The notes beneath the pieces were generated by a model. The model saw only the letters and a program-made list of their open reading frames with translations. It ran no database searches and was not told where the DNA came from. Source: a bacterium (GTDB lineage: Bacteria > Hydrogenedentota > Hydrogenedentia > Hydrogenedentiales > SLHB01). Taken from it: a stretch of DNA of 29,951 nucleotides. The stretch covers positions 1-29,951 of the forward strand of contig JAAEQP010001195.1 in the NCBI GenBank assembly GCA_024231375.1. The letters run 5' to 3'. This document shows, in pieces, positions 23,424 to 29,951 of the stretch (position 1 is its first letter; each line of letters begins with the position of its first letter). Made by a program: the position numbers and the translations under genes.

Positions 23424-23457
23424 TCTCCCGTCATTCTGAACGAAGTGAAGAATCTCG
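23424..23457. repeat. Dispersed 'GTCATYCTGARCGAAGTGAA' motif, copy 2
   Basis: CTCCC then GTCATTCTGAACGAAGTGAA then GAATCTCG, in the gap between the convergent GH31 and DUF4870 genes. It matches copy 1 at 6525-6553, which lacks a few bases near the end (TGAATCTCG against TGAAGAATCTCG). Confidence 0.55.
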
Positions 23458-23490
23458 TTCGCCCTGAATCCGCGCCCTCTCGGCTGCCCC

Positions 23491-23820
23491 CTACTTGATG
23501 AGCCGCAGGTTGAAGGGATACCGGTACGTCTCGCCCTCATTCGCCTTCAACCCGGCCATGATACACAGCACGATGTTCGCGATGGTGAGGGCCAACGAGG
23601 TGAACACACCTATCAGGACAAACGCCAAGACCGCCGAGATGACGTACCCGATGAGCATCGTGATCTGGAAGTTCAACGCTTCCTTGCCCTGGTCATCGAC
23701 AAACGGATGCTCCTCGCGCTTGATGAGCCACACGATGAGCGGCCCCAGGAACCCAATGATTCCCAGCAGGTGACTGAGCATGGCGAACGTGCGGGCATCT
23801 TTCTCCGAAGCTTCTGGCAT
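23491..23820 (-). CDS. DUF4870 domain membrane protein
   Basis: A 109-residue protein of the DUF4870 (Tic20-like) family. The typical sequence is present: an N-terminal charged stretch, then FAMLSHLLGIIGFLGPLIVWLIKREEHPFVDDQGKEALNFQITMLIG, which gives a first helix and the hallmark 'F.D.QGKEALNFQ' segment, then two more helices (about 52-90) and a polar tail. Three membrane segments are expected. The function of the family is not known. GAGGAGA lies 7 bases before the ATG, and a strong promoter is visible upstream (23875-23903). The gene is alone in its transcript and convergent with the GH31 gene. Confidence 0.88.
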   Translation of the reverse strand: MPEASEKDARTFAMLSHLLGIIGFLGPLIVWLIKREEHPFVDDQGKEALNFQITMLIGYVISAVLAFVLIGVFTSLALTIANIVLCIMAGLKANEGETYRYPFNLRLIK

Positions 23821-23874
23821 AGCGAAATCTCCTCAGTTCGCCGTCGTCGGCGATTATCCTCCCAACGCTCCCGG

Positions 23875-23903
23875 AGTATGCCGGGGACTCGAAATTCTGT
23901 CAA
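23875..23903 (-). promoter_or_regulatory. Sigma70-type promoter of the DUF4870 gene
   Basis: On the - strand: perfect TTGACA (23903-23898), 17-base spacer, CATACT (23880-23875). This is the best promoter match in the window. It lies back to back with the sat promoter, the two -35 boxes being 11 bases apart. Confidence 0.7.
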
Positions 23904-23914
23904 CCGCCCGTTTG

Positions 23915-23943
23915 TTGAGCCGTGCCCCCGGACCTGCTACACT
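23915..23943 (+). promoter_or_regulatory. Candidate sigma70-type promoter of sat
   Basis: TTGAGC (23915-23920), 17-base spacer, TACACT (23938-23943). The leader to the ATG at 24030 is about 80 bases. It carries the small hairpin AATCCCG-tca-CGGGATT (23972-23988), which could be regulatory but matches no riboswitch that I know. Confidence 0.55.
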
Positions 23944-24029
23944 ACTGCGCCTGAAACCATCTGTCGAGGGCAATCCCGTCACGGGATTCGTCCCCCGCTT
24001 AACCTATTCCATGCCAAGGAGGTAGGAGA

Positions 24030-25184
24030 ATGTCACTCAGTCCGCACGGTGGAAAACTGATTAACCGGTTCCTAACGGGAGACGCCCTGGATGCTGCCAG
24101 AGCGTCGGCCGCGAACCTCCCCGCCCTCAAAGTCGACACGTACGCCGCGTTCGACATCGACTGCATCGCCAAAGGCATCTTCAGCCCGCTCACCGGGTTC
24201 ATGAACGAAGCCGAAGTGCGCGGCGTCATGGACGGCATGCACCTGCGTCCCGGCATCCCCTGGACCATCCCGATTGTGCTGTCCGCCGACAAAGCCCAGG
24301 CCGACGCATTCGAGGTCGGCGGCGACGTCGCCATCGAAGACGACGAAGGCGACATCGTGGCGATTCTGCATCTCGCCGAGAAGTTCGACGTCGACCGCGG
24401 CGAGCTGTCGGAGAAGGTCTACGGCACGAAGGATGAATCCCACCCGGGCGTGGCCTATACCATGGCCCTCGGTGACGTGCTGCTTGGCGGCGACATCGAC
24501 GTGCTGAAGCCTCGGTCCATCGAGTTCCAGGACCACAACCTGACGCCGGTCGAGACCCGCGCGGCCTTCGCGGAACGGGGTTGGAAACGGATCGTGGCGT
24601 TCCAGACGCGCAATCCCATCCACCGCGCCCACGAATACCTCACGAAATGCGCCCTCGAAATCTGCGACGGCCTGCTGATTCATCCGCTCATGGGCACCAC
24701 CAAGAGCGACGATATCCCCGGCGACGTTCGGATGCGGTGCTACGAGACCATCCTCGACCTGTACTACCCGAAAGACCACGCCATGTTGTCGCTCATGCCG
24801 GTCAACATGCGGTACGCCGGACCGAAAGAGGCGATCTTGCACGCCATCGTCCGCAAGAACTACGGCTGTACCCACTTCATCGTGGGCCGCGACCATGCGG
24901 GTGTGGGCAACTTCTACGGCACCTATGACGCCCACGAGATCTTCGAGAAGTTCGACCCGGCCGAGATCGGCATCACGCCCTTGTTCTTCGACCACGCCTT
25001 CTACTCCACGCTCACCAAAGGCATGGCGTCGACGAAGACCTGTCCCGGCGGCAAGGAAGATCACATCTTCCTGAGCGGCACCAAGGTGCGCGAAATGTTG
25101 CAGGCCGGCGAAATGCCGCCGCCTGAGTTCACGCGCCCCGAAGTCGCCAAGATTCTCATCGAATGGGCTCGGAACGCCGACTAA
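24030..25184 (+). CDS. sat: Sulfate adenylyltransferase (ATP sulfurylase)
   Basis: A 384-residue protein of the homo-oligomeric ATP sulfurylase family, which makes adenosine 5'-phosphosulfate (APS) and pyrophosphate from ATP and sulfate. The N-terminal PUA-like domain (about 1-160) contains CIAKGIFSPLTGFM. The catalytic domain has FQTRNPIHRAHEYL (191-204, with the QTRNP and HRAH nucleotide-binding motifs), IHPLMGTTKSDDIPG, RYAGPKEA and FIVGRDHAGVG (284-294). The C-terminus has FLSGTKVREML. The length fits the short bacterial form without a fused APS kinase. AAGGAGG lies at 24017-24023. Downstream genes are a phosphodiesterase, a CysC-like protein and a glycosyltransferase. APS reductase genes are absent from the window, so the direction of use (assimilation, sulfation or dissimilation) is open. 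Confidence 0.96.
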   Translation: MSLSPHGGKLINRFLTGDALDAARASAANLPALKVDTYAAFDIDCIAKGIFSPLTGFMNEAEVRGVMDGMHLRPGIPWTIPIVLSADKAQADAFEVGGDVAIEDDEGDIVAILHLAEKFDVDRGELSEKVYGTKDESHPGVAYTMALGDVLLGGDIDVLKPRSIEFQDHNLTPVETRAAFAERGWKRIVAFQTRNPIHRAHEYLTKCALEICDGLLIHPLMGTTKSDDIPGDVRMRCYETILDLYYPKDHAMLSLMPVNMRYAGPKEAILHAIVRKNYGCTHFIVGRDHAGVGNFYGTYDAHEIFEKFDPAEIGITPLFFDHAFYSTLTKGMASTKTCPGGKEDHIFLSGTKVREMLQAGEMPPPEFTRPEVAKILIEWARNAD

Positions 25185-25203
25185 ACCGGCGATACTCGAT
25201 CTG

Positions 25204-25267
25204 AAAACGGGGACCGACCCGGGCTGCGTCCACCGACCGCGGACGAAGCCGGGTCTGTTCCCGTTTT
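25204..25267. repeat. Long imperfect hairpin with AAAACGGGGAC arm (REP-like or terminator), copy 1
   Basis: AAAACGGGGACCGACCCGG (25204-25222) pairs with CCGGGTCTGTTCCCGTTTT (25249-25267): 17 Watson-Crick pairs in 19 plus one G-T wobble. The inner loop holds a second hairpin, CGTCC/GGACG. It lies between sat and the phosphodiesterase gene. The AAAACGGGGAC arm recurs at 28176. The A and T tracts at the stem base would also allow a bidirectional terminator or attenuator. Confidence 0.65.
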
Positions 25268-25282
25268 GTGAAGGAATAGGCC

Positions 25283-26683
25283 ATGAGCAGCACGCCTATC
25301 GAACGCGTTCTGGTGATCGGGCTGGACTGTGCCACGCCGCAGTTCGTGTTCGGACCCGACCGGTTCGACCTGCCCAACCTGCGCGCCTTGGCCGATCGCG
25401 GACTCTGGGGACCGCTTGCGAGTTCCCACCCGCCCATCACCGTCCCGGCGTGGGCCTCCATGTTCTCTGGACGCGACCCCGGCGCCCTCGGCATCTACGG
25501 ATTCCGCAATCGCAAGGACTACTCCTACGACGGCATGTTCACCGCAAACGGCGCGGCCGTCCGCGTACCCCGGGTGTGGGACATCCTGTCCCGCGCAGGC
25601 AAGAAGAGCGTGGTCCTCGGCGTTCCCCAGACCTATCCACCCAAACCCTTGAATGGGTGGCTCGTATCCGGTTTCTTGGCCCCCGACACGTCCGCGAACT
25701 ACACCTATCCGAAACAGCTCAAGACCGAGCTGGAAGACGCCCTCGGCGAGTACATTCTCGATGTGAAGGACTTCCGCACGAACGAGAAGGACGAACTCCT
25801 GAAGCGCATCCACGCGCTCATGGAGAACCGGTTCGACGCCGCGCGGCATTTCATGACGTCCAAGCCATGGGACTGTCTCTTCATGGTGGAGATGGGCGTG
25901 GACCGCCTGCACCACGCATTCTGGAAGTTCTGCGACCCCGATCATCCCAAGTTTGAACCCGGCAACCCCTACGAGCACGTCATCCGCGACTACTACCAGG
26001 CGGTCGACAAGCGGATCGGCGAATTGCTGGACCTGGTCGGCGACGAGACGGCGGTGCTGGTGGTGTCGGACCACGGCGCGAAATCCATGGTGGGCGGCGT
26101 CTGCGTGAACCAGTGGCTCATCAACGAAGGGCTGCTCACCGTCAACGACACCCTCGCCGAGCCTCGGCGCATTGAAGACTGCGACATCGACTGGACCCGG
26201 ACCAAGGCATGGAGTTCGGGCGGGTACTACGCCCGCCTGTTCCTGAATGTTGAGGGCCGCGAGCCCAACGGCATCATCCCGGCGGCCGAATACGAGTCTT
26301 TCCGCGACGAGATGGTGCAGAGGCTTGAGGCCATGACCGGCCCTGACGGCACGCCCTTAGGGAACCGGGTCCACAAACCCGAGGATCTATACCCCACGGT
26401 GAACGGCGTGGCCCCGGATCTCTTCATCTATTTCGGGGATCTGGCGTGGCGCTCGGTCGGCACGGTAGGGTTTGATAGCATCTACACGTTCGAGAACGAC
26501 ACCGGGCCCGACGACGCCAACCACGACTACAACGGGATTCTGATTCTCGACGACCGAACAGGCCGCGACGGACAGGAAGTGACGGACGCCCAGTTGATGG
26601 ATATCGCGCCGACTGTGCTGCGGTTGCTGGGCCAGGATGTGCCCGGCGACATGCAGGGTCGTCCCATCGGCGTCAACGAGTGA
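25283..26683 (+). CDS. Alkaline-phosphatase-superfamily phosphodiesterase (type I PDE/NPP-like)
   Basis: A 466-residue soluble protein of the type I phosphodiesterase/nucleotide pyrophosphatase family (PF01663-like). The metal and catalytic residues of the superfamily are visible: VLVIGLDCATP (D15), HPPITVPAWASMFSG (nucleophile T53), EMGVDRLHHAFW (D207, H211), VVSDHGA (D263, H264) and DDANHDYNG (H414). The first segment lacks a signal peptide, so it probably acts in the cytoplasm. The family hydrolyses phosphodiesters or pyrophosphate bonds of nucleotides and related esters; a nucleotide such as APS, PAPS or a nucleotide sugar is a reasonable guess from position but is not shown. It follows sat with a hairpin between them, and precedes the CysC-like gene by 20 bases. 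Confidence 0.87.
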   Translation: MSSTPIERVLVIGLDCATPQFVFGPDRFDLPNLRALADRGLWGPLASSHPPITVPAWASMFSGRDPGALGIYGFRNRKDYSYDGMFTANGAAVRVPRVWDILSRAGKKSVVLGVPQTYPPKPLNGWLVSGFLAPDTSANYTYPKQLKTELEDALGEYILDVKDFRTNEKDELLKRIHALMENRFDAARHFMTSKPWDCLFMVEMGVDRLHHAFWKFCDPDHPKFEPGNPYEHVIRDYYQAVDKRIGELLDLVGDETAVLVVSDHGAKSMVGGVCVNQWLINEGLLTVNDTLAEPRRIEDCDIDWTRTKAWSSGGYYARLFLNVEGREPNGIIPAAEYESFRDEMVQRLEAMTGPDGTPLGNRVHKPEDLYPTVNGVAPDLFIYFGDLAWRSVGTVGFDSIYTFENDTGPDDANHDYNGILILDDRTGRDGQEVTDAQLMDIAPTVLRLLGQDVPGDMQGRPIGVNE

Positions 26684-26703
26684 CCACTTTGGGAGAAGGT
26701 GCA

Positions 26704-27096
26704 ATGAAGCACGCCGTTTCCATACAATTGACCGGCGCGAACGTGGCCGATACGGCGAAGGCTCTCGCCACACGGCTCCTCGATCTGGGACGGATGGTCG
26801 AGCGCATCGACGATGCCATGGCCGCGCGGTTTGGCGGGTCCGACGGCGCCAACGGCGTATGCGGCCTGCTGACCAGAAACGGGGTTGTCGTCTTGGCCAT
26901 GTACGCGGAGGCGGCGCCGGAAGGCGACGTGCTCGCCACCGAGATCGACGCCAACGACACGCCCGATTTCGCTGCCGAGAAGATACTGGATGAACTCCAC
27001 GAGGCCGGCGTGGTCGACCTCGACACGGTCGAATACTCCCCCGAAGAGGAGGAGCAGGTCCGCAAGCGTCTCGCAGACCTGGGATATGTAGAATAG
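26704..27096 (+). CDS. Degenerate adenylylsulfate-kinase-like (CysC-like) protein
   Basis: A 130-residue protein that lines up with APS kinase in pieces. SIQLTGANVADTAKALATRLLDLGRMVERIDDAMA (6-40) parallels the CysC start 'WFTGLSGSGKST..ALE..L..LG....LDGD', but the P-loop is gone: TGANVAD has neither GxxGxGK nor Lys. ANGVCGLLTRNGVVVLAM (49-66) parallels the conserved 'A.L...AG.VVL' helix-strand. The middle of the kinase, with the APS-binding and lid region, is absent. EIDANDTPDFAAEKILDELHEAGVV (80-104) matches the CysC C-terminal helix, and a similar stretch follows (105-129). It cannot be an active kinase of the normal kind. GGGAGAAGG precedes the ATG; a GTG at 26680 overlaps the phosphodiesterase stop. 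The link to sat makes a sulfur-related role likely. The alignment is by eye. Confidence 0.6.
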   Translation: MKHAVSIQLTGANVADTAKALATRLLDLGRMVERIDDAMAARFGGSDGANGVCGLLTRNGVVVLAMYAEAAPEGDVLATEIDANDTPDFAAEKILDELHEAGVVDLDTVEYSPEEEEQVRKRLADLGYVE

Positions 27097-27126
27097 GCCA
27101 AGTCCACAAGGAACGCGCCACGAGCA

Positions 27127-28164
27127 ATGCACGTCGGAGTCAACACACTGAATCTGAGGACCAGGCACGCGGGGGAGGAGTTTGCCTATCTGCGTGAACT
27201 GCTGCGGCGTCTCCATCGCCTCCATTCGGAACTCAATTTCGTGTTGCTCACGGGGGACGACGCAGACGGGTTCGATGAGTGGCCGCGTGTTTCCGTCTCA
27301 CCCGGTTCGTGGATTAGGCGCGGTCCGGACCGGTTGCACAAGGTGGCCCTCGACGCCGGCATACAATGCATTCTGTCGTCGGTCGAATGCGCGCCCGGAC
27401 GCGGCCCCATCCCCACCATCCTCTATTCCGTCGACATCGTGCGGCACCTGCACGACATTGGGGACAGCGGCCGCCGCAAAACCGCCCGTCTGAAGCACCT
27501 CGGCCAAGCGTGTTTCGAAGCGCGCGCCATGCTGGCGCCGTCCCGTCTCGAGAAGCAGGCCCTTCTGGACTACGTGGAAGTCCCTCTCGACAAGGTGATT
27601 GTGGCCCCTTGGGGCGTTGACGAAGCCTTTGGCGAACCCCAGCACTGCTTCGTGCAGAAACCCTACATCCTGATGACGGGCGGCACAGGCCCGGCCACGA
27701 ACATTTCGCGTGCGCTGGAAGCCTACCGCCGGTTACGGCCGCGACTGCCTCACAACCTCGTGATCGTCGGTCAATCGGGTAGCGAAGAACTTGATGACTG
27801 GGGCGACGGCGTCATGCGGGTCGACACCGTGCCCCCGCCTCAACTGGCGTCCTTGTTCCAGCACTGCGACCTGTATCTGTGCCCCACCTTCTACCCAGGG
27901 CCTTCCCTGTCGATTCTGCAGGCCATGCGCGCCAGCGCACGCATCGTGGCCACACGGTCCGGCACTATCCCAGAATTCGCGGGCAACGCGCCCATCTACT
28001 TCGAGAAAGAGAGCGGCCGGTCGCTCATGGAAGCCATCGTGCGCGCCGTCGAAGAACCGGTCGAAGAGCGGGAACCCATCACTCACGCCGCCGCCGCCCG
28101 TGCCAGCGAGTACACCTGGAACGCCTGCGCGGGTCAGGCCCTGAAGGTGTTCCGGTACATTTAG
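27127..28164 (+). CDS. Glycosyltransferase family 4-like
   Basis: A 345-residue GT-B glycosyltransferase without signal or membrane segments. The N-terminal domain begins MHVGVNTLNLRTRHAG with a glycine-containing donor/acceptor loop, and has TILYSVDIVRHLHD and the helix-rich LAPSRLEKQALLDYVEVPLDKVIVAPWGVDEAF, the usual linker into the second domain. The C-terminal domain has YILMTGGTGPATNISRALEAYRRL, LASLFQHCDLYLCPTFYPGPSLSILQAMRASARIVATRSGTIPEFAG, which contains the nucleotide-sugar 'E/S-x-x-E'-type region (here GPSLSILQAM, with Gln in place of the second Glu of the common 'EGFGLPxLEAM'). That substitution is worth noting. It is 30 bases after the CysC-like gene and is probably the last gene of the sat group. 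Donor and acceptor are unknown. Confidence 0.85.
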   Translation: MHVGVNTLNLRTRHAGEEFAYLRELLRRLHRLHSELNFVLLTGDDADGFDEWPRVSVSPGSWIRRGPDRLHKVALDAGIQCILSSVECAPGRGPIPTILYSVDIVRHLHDIGDSGRRKTARLKHLGQACFEARAMLAPSRLEKQALLDYVEVPLDKVIVAPWGVDEAFGEPQHCFVQKPYILMTGGTGPATNISRALEAYRRLRPRLPHNLVIVGQSGSEELDDWGDGVMRVDTVPPPQLASLFQHCDLYLCPTFYPGPSLSILQAMRASARIVATRSGTIPEFAGNAPIYFEKESGRSLMEAIVRAVEEPVEEREPITHAAAARASEYTWNACAGQALKVFRYI

Positions 28165-28174
28165 GAAAATGTAA

Positions 28175-28235
28175 GAAAACGGGGACTGTACCAAGCGAGC
28201 GAGTCCCCGAGCGAGACGGGACTGTCCCCGTTTTC
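28175..28235. repeat. Hairpin with AAAACGGGGAC arm (REP-like or terminator), copy 2
   Basis: GAAAACGGGGAC (28175-28186) pairs perfectly with GTCCCCGTTTTC (28224-28235) over 12 bp, with a 37-base loop. It begins 10 bases after the stop of the glycosyltransferase gene. The arm matches the element at 25204. It probably ends the sat-group transcript or belongs to a dispersed repeat family; both may be true. Confidence 0.65.
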
Positions 28236-28270
28236 TGGTGCGGCGAGCGAGACGGAATTGCCCCTGTTTC
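28208..28270 (+). repeat. Degenerate direct repeat GAGCGAGACGG...CCCC
   Basis: GAGCGAGACGGGACTGTCCC then CGTTTTC (28209-28235) is repeated as GAGCGAGACGGAATTGCCCC then TGTTTCC (28245-28271). Two further partial units, GCGAGCGAG (28195) and CCGAGCGAA (28283), flank it. The second copy has lost the pairing arm, which suggests decay of a duplicated element. Confidence 0.55.
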
Positions 28271-28309
28271 CCGATTGACACGCCGAGCGAACACGACAGG
28301 AGACCCATC

Positions 28310-29314
28310 ATGACCACCAACCATCACACGCGCGCACTCCTCATCGCCGCGGTCCTGTTCCTGGCCGTGTGCGCAACGGCCTCGGCCGAGAACGACGCTG
28401 TCATCTGGCTCAACCCTGGTATCAACGACTTCGAAGCCATCGGTGAATTCGAGGCGGTACAGTACGGCACCGCCGAGGTGGATCGGCGCAGTGCCGATTT
28501 TGGTATGGCCACATACGACCTGCGCCTGCGGTTGCCATTCGGCCGGACCGAGACCTCGGAGTGGATCGTCTCCGGCGACGTTGAACTCATCGACACGACG
28601 GGATCGCCCCGCCTGCGCCGTACTCGCAGCGAGGTCCCAGGCGAACTGTACGACGTGAGTTTCGGCGCCATGTACCGCCATCTCTTCGACAACGATTGGC
28701 TGGCCGGCGTGACCCTCTCCGTCGGCAGTGCCAGCGACACGCCTTTCGGCAGCATGGACGAGGTCTACGGACGCGCGGGCGGCTTCGTCCGCATTCCGCA
28801 CCTGAAGTACACGGCCTTCCTCGTCTACCTCGACATCAACACGGCGCGGTCCTTCCCCGTCGTACCGGGCGTGGGATACCAGTTCCCCATCAGCCGTCAG
28901 GCCTGGGCCATGCTCGGTTTGCCCATCGTCGCCACCGGCGGCAAAATCGGCGAACGCGTGTCCTTCTTCGCCTTCTACCAACCGCCGGGTACCGTCGATT
29001 CCGAGATCGCCTACCACGTTTCGGAGAACTGGGCCGGTTCCCTCGGATTCGACTGGCATTCCGGCTCCTTCGCCCTCAGCGACCGCCGAGACAAGGACGA
29101 CCGCTTCGTCATTGCTCAGAAACGGTTCAAAGCCGGTGTGGAATACCGCCGCCCCCTCGACGCCGAAGGCGCCTACTGGAAAGCCGAACTCCTGGGCGGC
29201 TACGCCTTCGACCGCACCATTGCCGAAGGCGAAGACATCGACGAACGCGACGAACGCGAGCTCGAAGTTGACAACACCTGGTTCGCCGGACTCGACGTGG
29301 AAGTGCGGTTCTAA
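28310..29314 (+). CDS. Predicted outer-membrane beta-barrel protein
   Basis: A 334-residue protein with a clear signal peptide (basic start, then LLIAAVLFLAVCATASA, cleavage near residue 26). The mature part alternates polar and aromatic/aliphatic residues in short strands (for example ATYDLRLRLPF, WLAGVTLSVGSAS, GFVRIPHLKYTAFLVYLDI, RVSFFAFYQP, WAGSLGFDWHSGSFALSD, FKAGVEYRRPL) and ends in WFAGLDVEVRF, with the terminal Phe typical of barrels inserted by the BAM machinery. It may belong to a DUF6268-like barrel group, but I cannot confirm this. I chose the ATG at 28310 with AGGAGA at 28298-28303; earlier in-frame starts lie in the repeat region. The gene stands alone and is convergent with the next one. 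Its presence argues for a diderm cell. Confidence 0.72.
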   Translation: MTTNHHTRALLIAAVLFLAVCATASAENDAVIWLNPGINDFEAIGEFEAVQYGTAEVDRRSADFGMATYDLRLRLPFGRTETSEWIVSGDVELIDTTGSPRLRRTRSEVPGELYDVSFGAMYRHLFDNDWLAGVTLSVGSASDTPFGSMDEVYGRAGGFVRIPHLKYTAFLVYLDINTARSFPVVPGVGYQFPISRQAWAMLGLPIVATGGKIGERVSFFAFYQPPGTVDSEIAYHVSENWAGSLGFDWHSGSFALSDRRDKDDRFVIAQKRFKAGVEYRRPLDAEGAYWKAELLGGYAFDRTIAEGEDIDERDERELEVDNTWFAGLDVEVRF

Positions 29315-29334
29315 CCTGCGGGCTAGCCGTCCTC

Positions 29335-29951
29335 TCACTTCTTCGCGGCGGCTGCGCGCTTCGTCCTCATGTCCTTGCGCATCCAACCCAGCGTGTAGTG
29401 CTTGGCGGACGGCAGACCCACCAGCCCGTCCTCGGGCAGGGTGTTGAGATAGGCTTCGAGGGTGTCGATAGCTGCATCGGCGGCGGCCAAAGCCTCCGTG
29501 TCGTCGGGTTGGGCGGACTGGACGGCGCGCTTCGCGGCGTAGTAGATCGTGAGATAGCCCTGGTACCGTTGAAAGAAGGCGACCCGTTCGGTGTAGCGCG
29601 TACCTTCGACGGCCGCCGCGGCTTCATCCAGCAGCGCCCGCATCTCGTCGAAGTGTTCGTCGAGCTTGATCTTGCGGCCATTGCGTTCGTTGGGGCCCGC
29701 CGCACGGAATGCCTTGGCCCGGATGTCGAAGTACCGGCGCATGGGGGCCGCGGCCGGACCAAAGAACCGCGCGCACACATCGTCAACGACGGCCTCGGCA
29801 CGAACATCGATGTCCCACGTCTTCTTCGCGGCGACATAGTACGTGAGCAGATTGGCGGCCCAATGGTTGCCGCCTTCGATGGTCATCATGCGCACGCCGT
29901 TGTCGGCGAAGAAGTCGAAGTCGTCGTCCATGAAACTCCACGCAGCCACGG
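29335..29951 (-). CDS. DUF4838-like glycoside-hydrolase-type protein, C-terminal part (cut by window edge)
   Basis: The frame is open to the right edge, so only the last 205 or so residues are seen. GNHWAANLLTYYVAAKKTWDIDVRAEAVVDDVCARFFGPAAAPMRRYF is the pattern of the helical region that closes the barrel in DUF4838 and related alpha-glucuronidase-like proteins ('L..Y...KL.WD...D.D.L..DF...FFG.A..P...Y'). A long helical tail follows, ending in a Lys/Ala-rich stretch. The start, any signal peptide and the catalytic residues are outside the window. The stop is 20 bases from the convergent beta-barrel gene. It belongs to the same broad class as the large - strand protein at 10918-14544. Confidence 0.7.
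   Translation of the reverse strand, partial: VAAWSFMDDDFDFFADNGVRMMTIEGGNHWAANLLTYYVAAKKTWDIDVRAEAVVDDVCARFFGPAAAPMRRYFDIRAKAFRAAGPNERNGRKIKLDEHFDEMRALLDEAAAAVEGTRYTERVAFFQRYQGYLTIYYAAKRAVQSAQPDDTEALAAADAAIDTLEAYLNTLPEDGLVGLPSAKHYTLGWMRKDMRTKRAAAAKK

Noticed and set aside
26704..27096. Normal adenylylsulfate kinase (cysC)
   Set aside because: The P-loop and the lid region are missing and the length is about 130 residues against about 200, so an active APS kinase call would be wrong.
28275..28280. Perfect TTGACA upstream of the beta-barrel gene
   Set aside because: The position of a -10 box 17 bases downstream is the Shine-Dalgarno AGGAGA, and no TATAAT-like sequence is present, so a promoter is not supported.
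28079..29386. Long - strand open frame opposite the beta-barrel gene
   Set aside because: It spans the repeat region and two genes, has no recognisable domain, and conflicts with the signal peptide and terminal Phe of the beta-barrel protein.
1..29951. tRNA or rRNA genes
   Set aside because: A reading for T-loop signatures (GGTTCGAATCC-like) with matching stems and for conserved rRNA segments found none.

Overview
The window is GC-rich (by eye roughly 60-65 %), bacterial and almost fully coding. It holds 25 protein genes, two cut by the window edges. I see no rRNA, tRNA, CRISPR array or transposase. Lipoprotein signals, a predicted outer-membrane beta-barrel and many exported sugar-active enzymes point to a diderm. 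The density of secreted glycoside hydrolases and sugar esterases, the DUF4838-type protein, the lone PstS-like proteins and the dispersed hairpin repeats suggest a PVC-like or Hydrogenedentes-like lineage (inference only, no marker gene phylogeny possible here).

Left part (1-6510, + strand): the 3' end of a small phage-like membrane protein closed by a strong terminator, then a compact surface-polysaccharide cluster: GT-C glycosyltransferase, Wzx-type flippase, SAM methyltransferase, exported SGNH/GDSL hydrolase and a second methyltransferase, tightly spaced or overlapping. From 6680 to 9860 a second + strand operon joins an epimerase-like DUF protein, a CE4-type polysaccharide deacetylase and an M24 (creatinase/aminopeptidase P) protein that has lost most metal ligands. 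A bidirectional terminator (9883-9920) separates it from a convergent - strand pair: a 1208-residue secreted multidomain glycoside-hydrolase-like protein followed by a lipoprotein glycerophosphodiester phosphodiesterase.

Middle (14545-21568): a 536-bp non-coding stretch rich in hairpin repeats, then a secreted alpha/alpha-barrel-like protein and three tandem, overlapping PstS-like substrate-binding proteins with no transporter genes. Convergent to them is the housekeeping pair yebC-ruvC on the - strand, with a recognisable promoter.

Right part (21569-29951): a membrane-anchored GH31 glycosidase, a DUF4870 membrane protein, then a + strand group sat (ATP sulfurylase), an alkaline-phosphatase-superfamily phosphodiesterase, a small protein that looks like an APS kinase (CysC) without its P-loop and lid, and a GT4 glycosyltransferase. 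An outer-membrane beta-barrel protein and the C-terminal part of a DUF4838 protein, cut by the right edge, finish the window.

The most unusual items are the CysC-like pseudokinase in a sulfate-activation cluster, the transporter-less PstS-like triplet whose second and third members have changed the ligand-binding loop, the metal-site-degenerate M24 protein, and two families of intergenic hairpin repeats, each with copies several kb apart.
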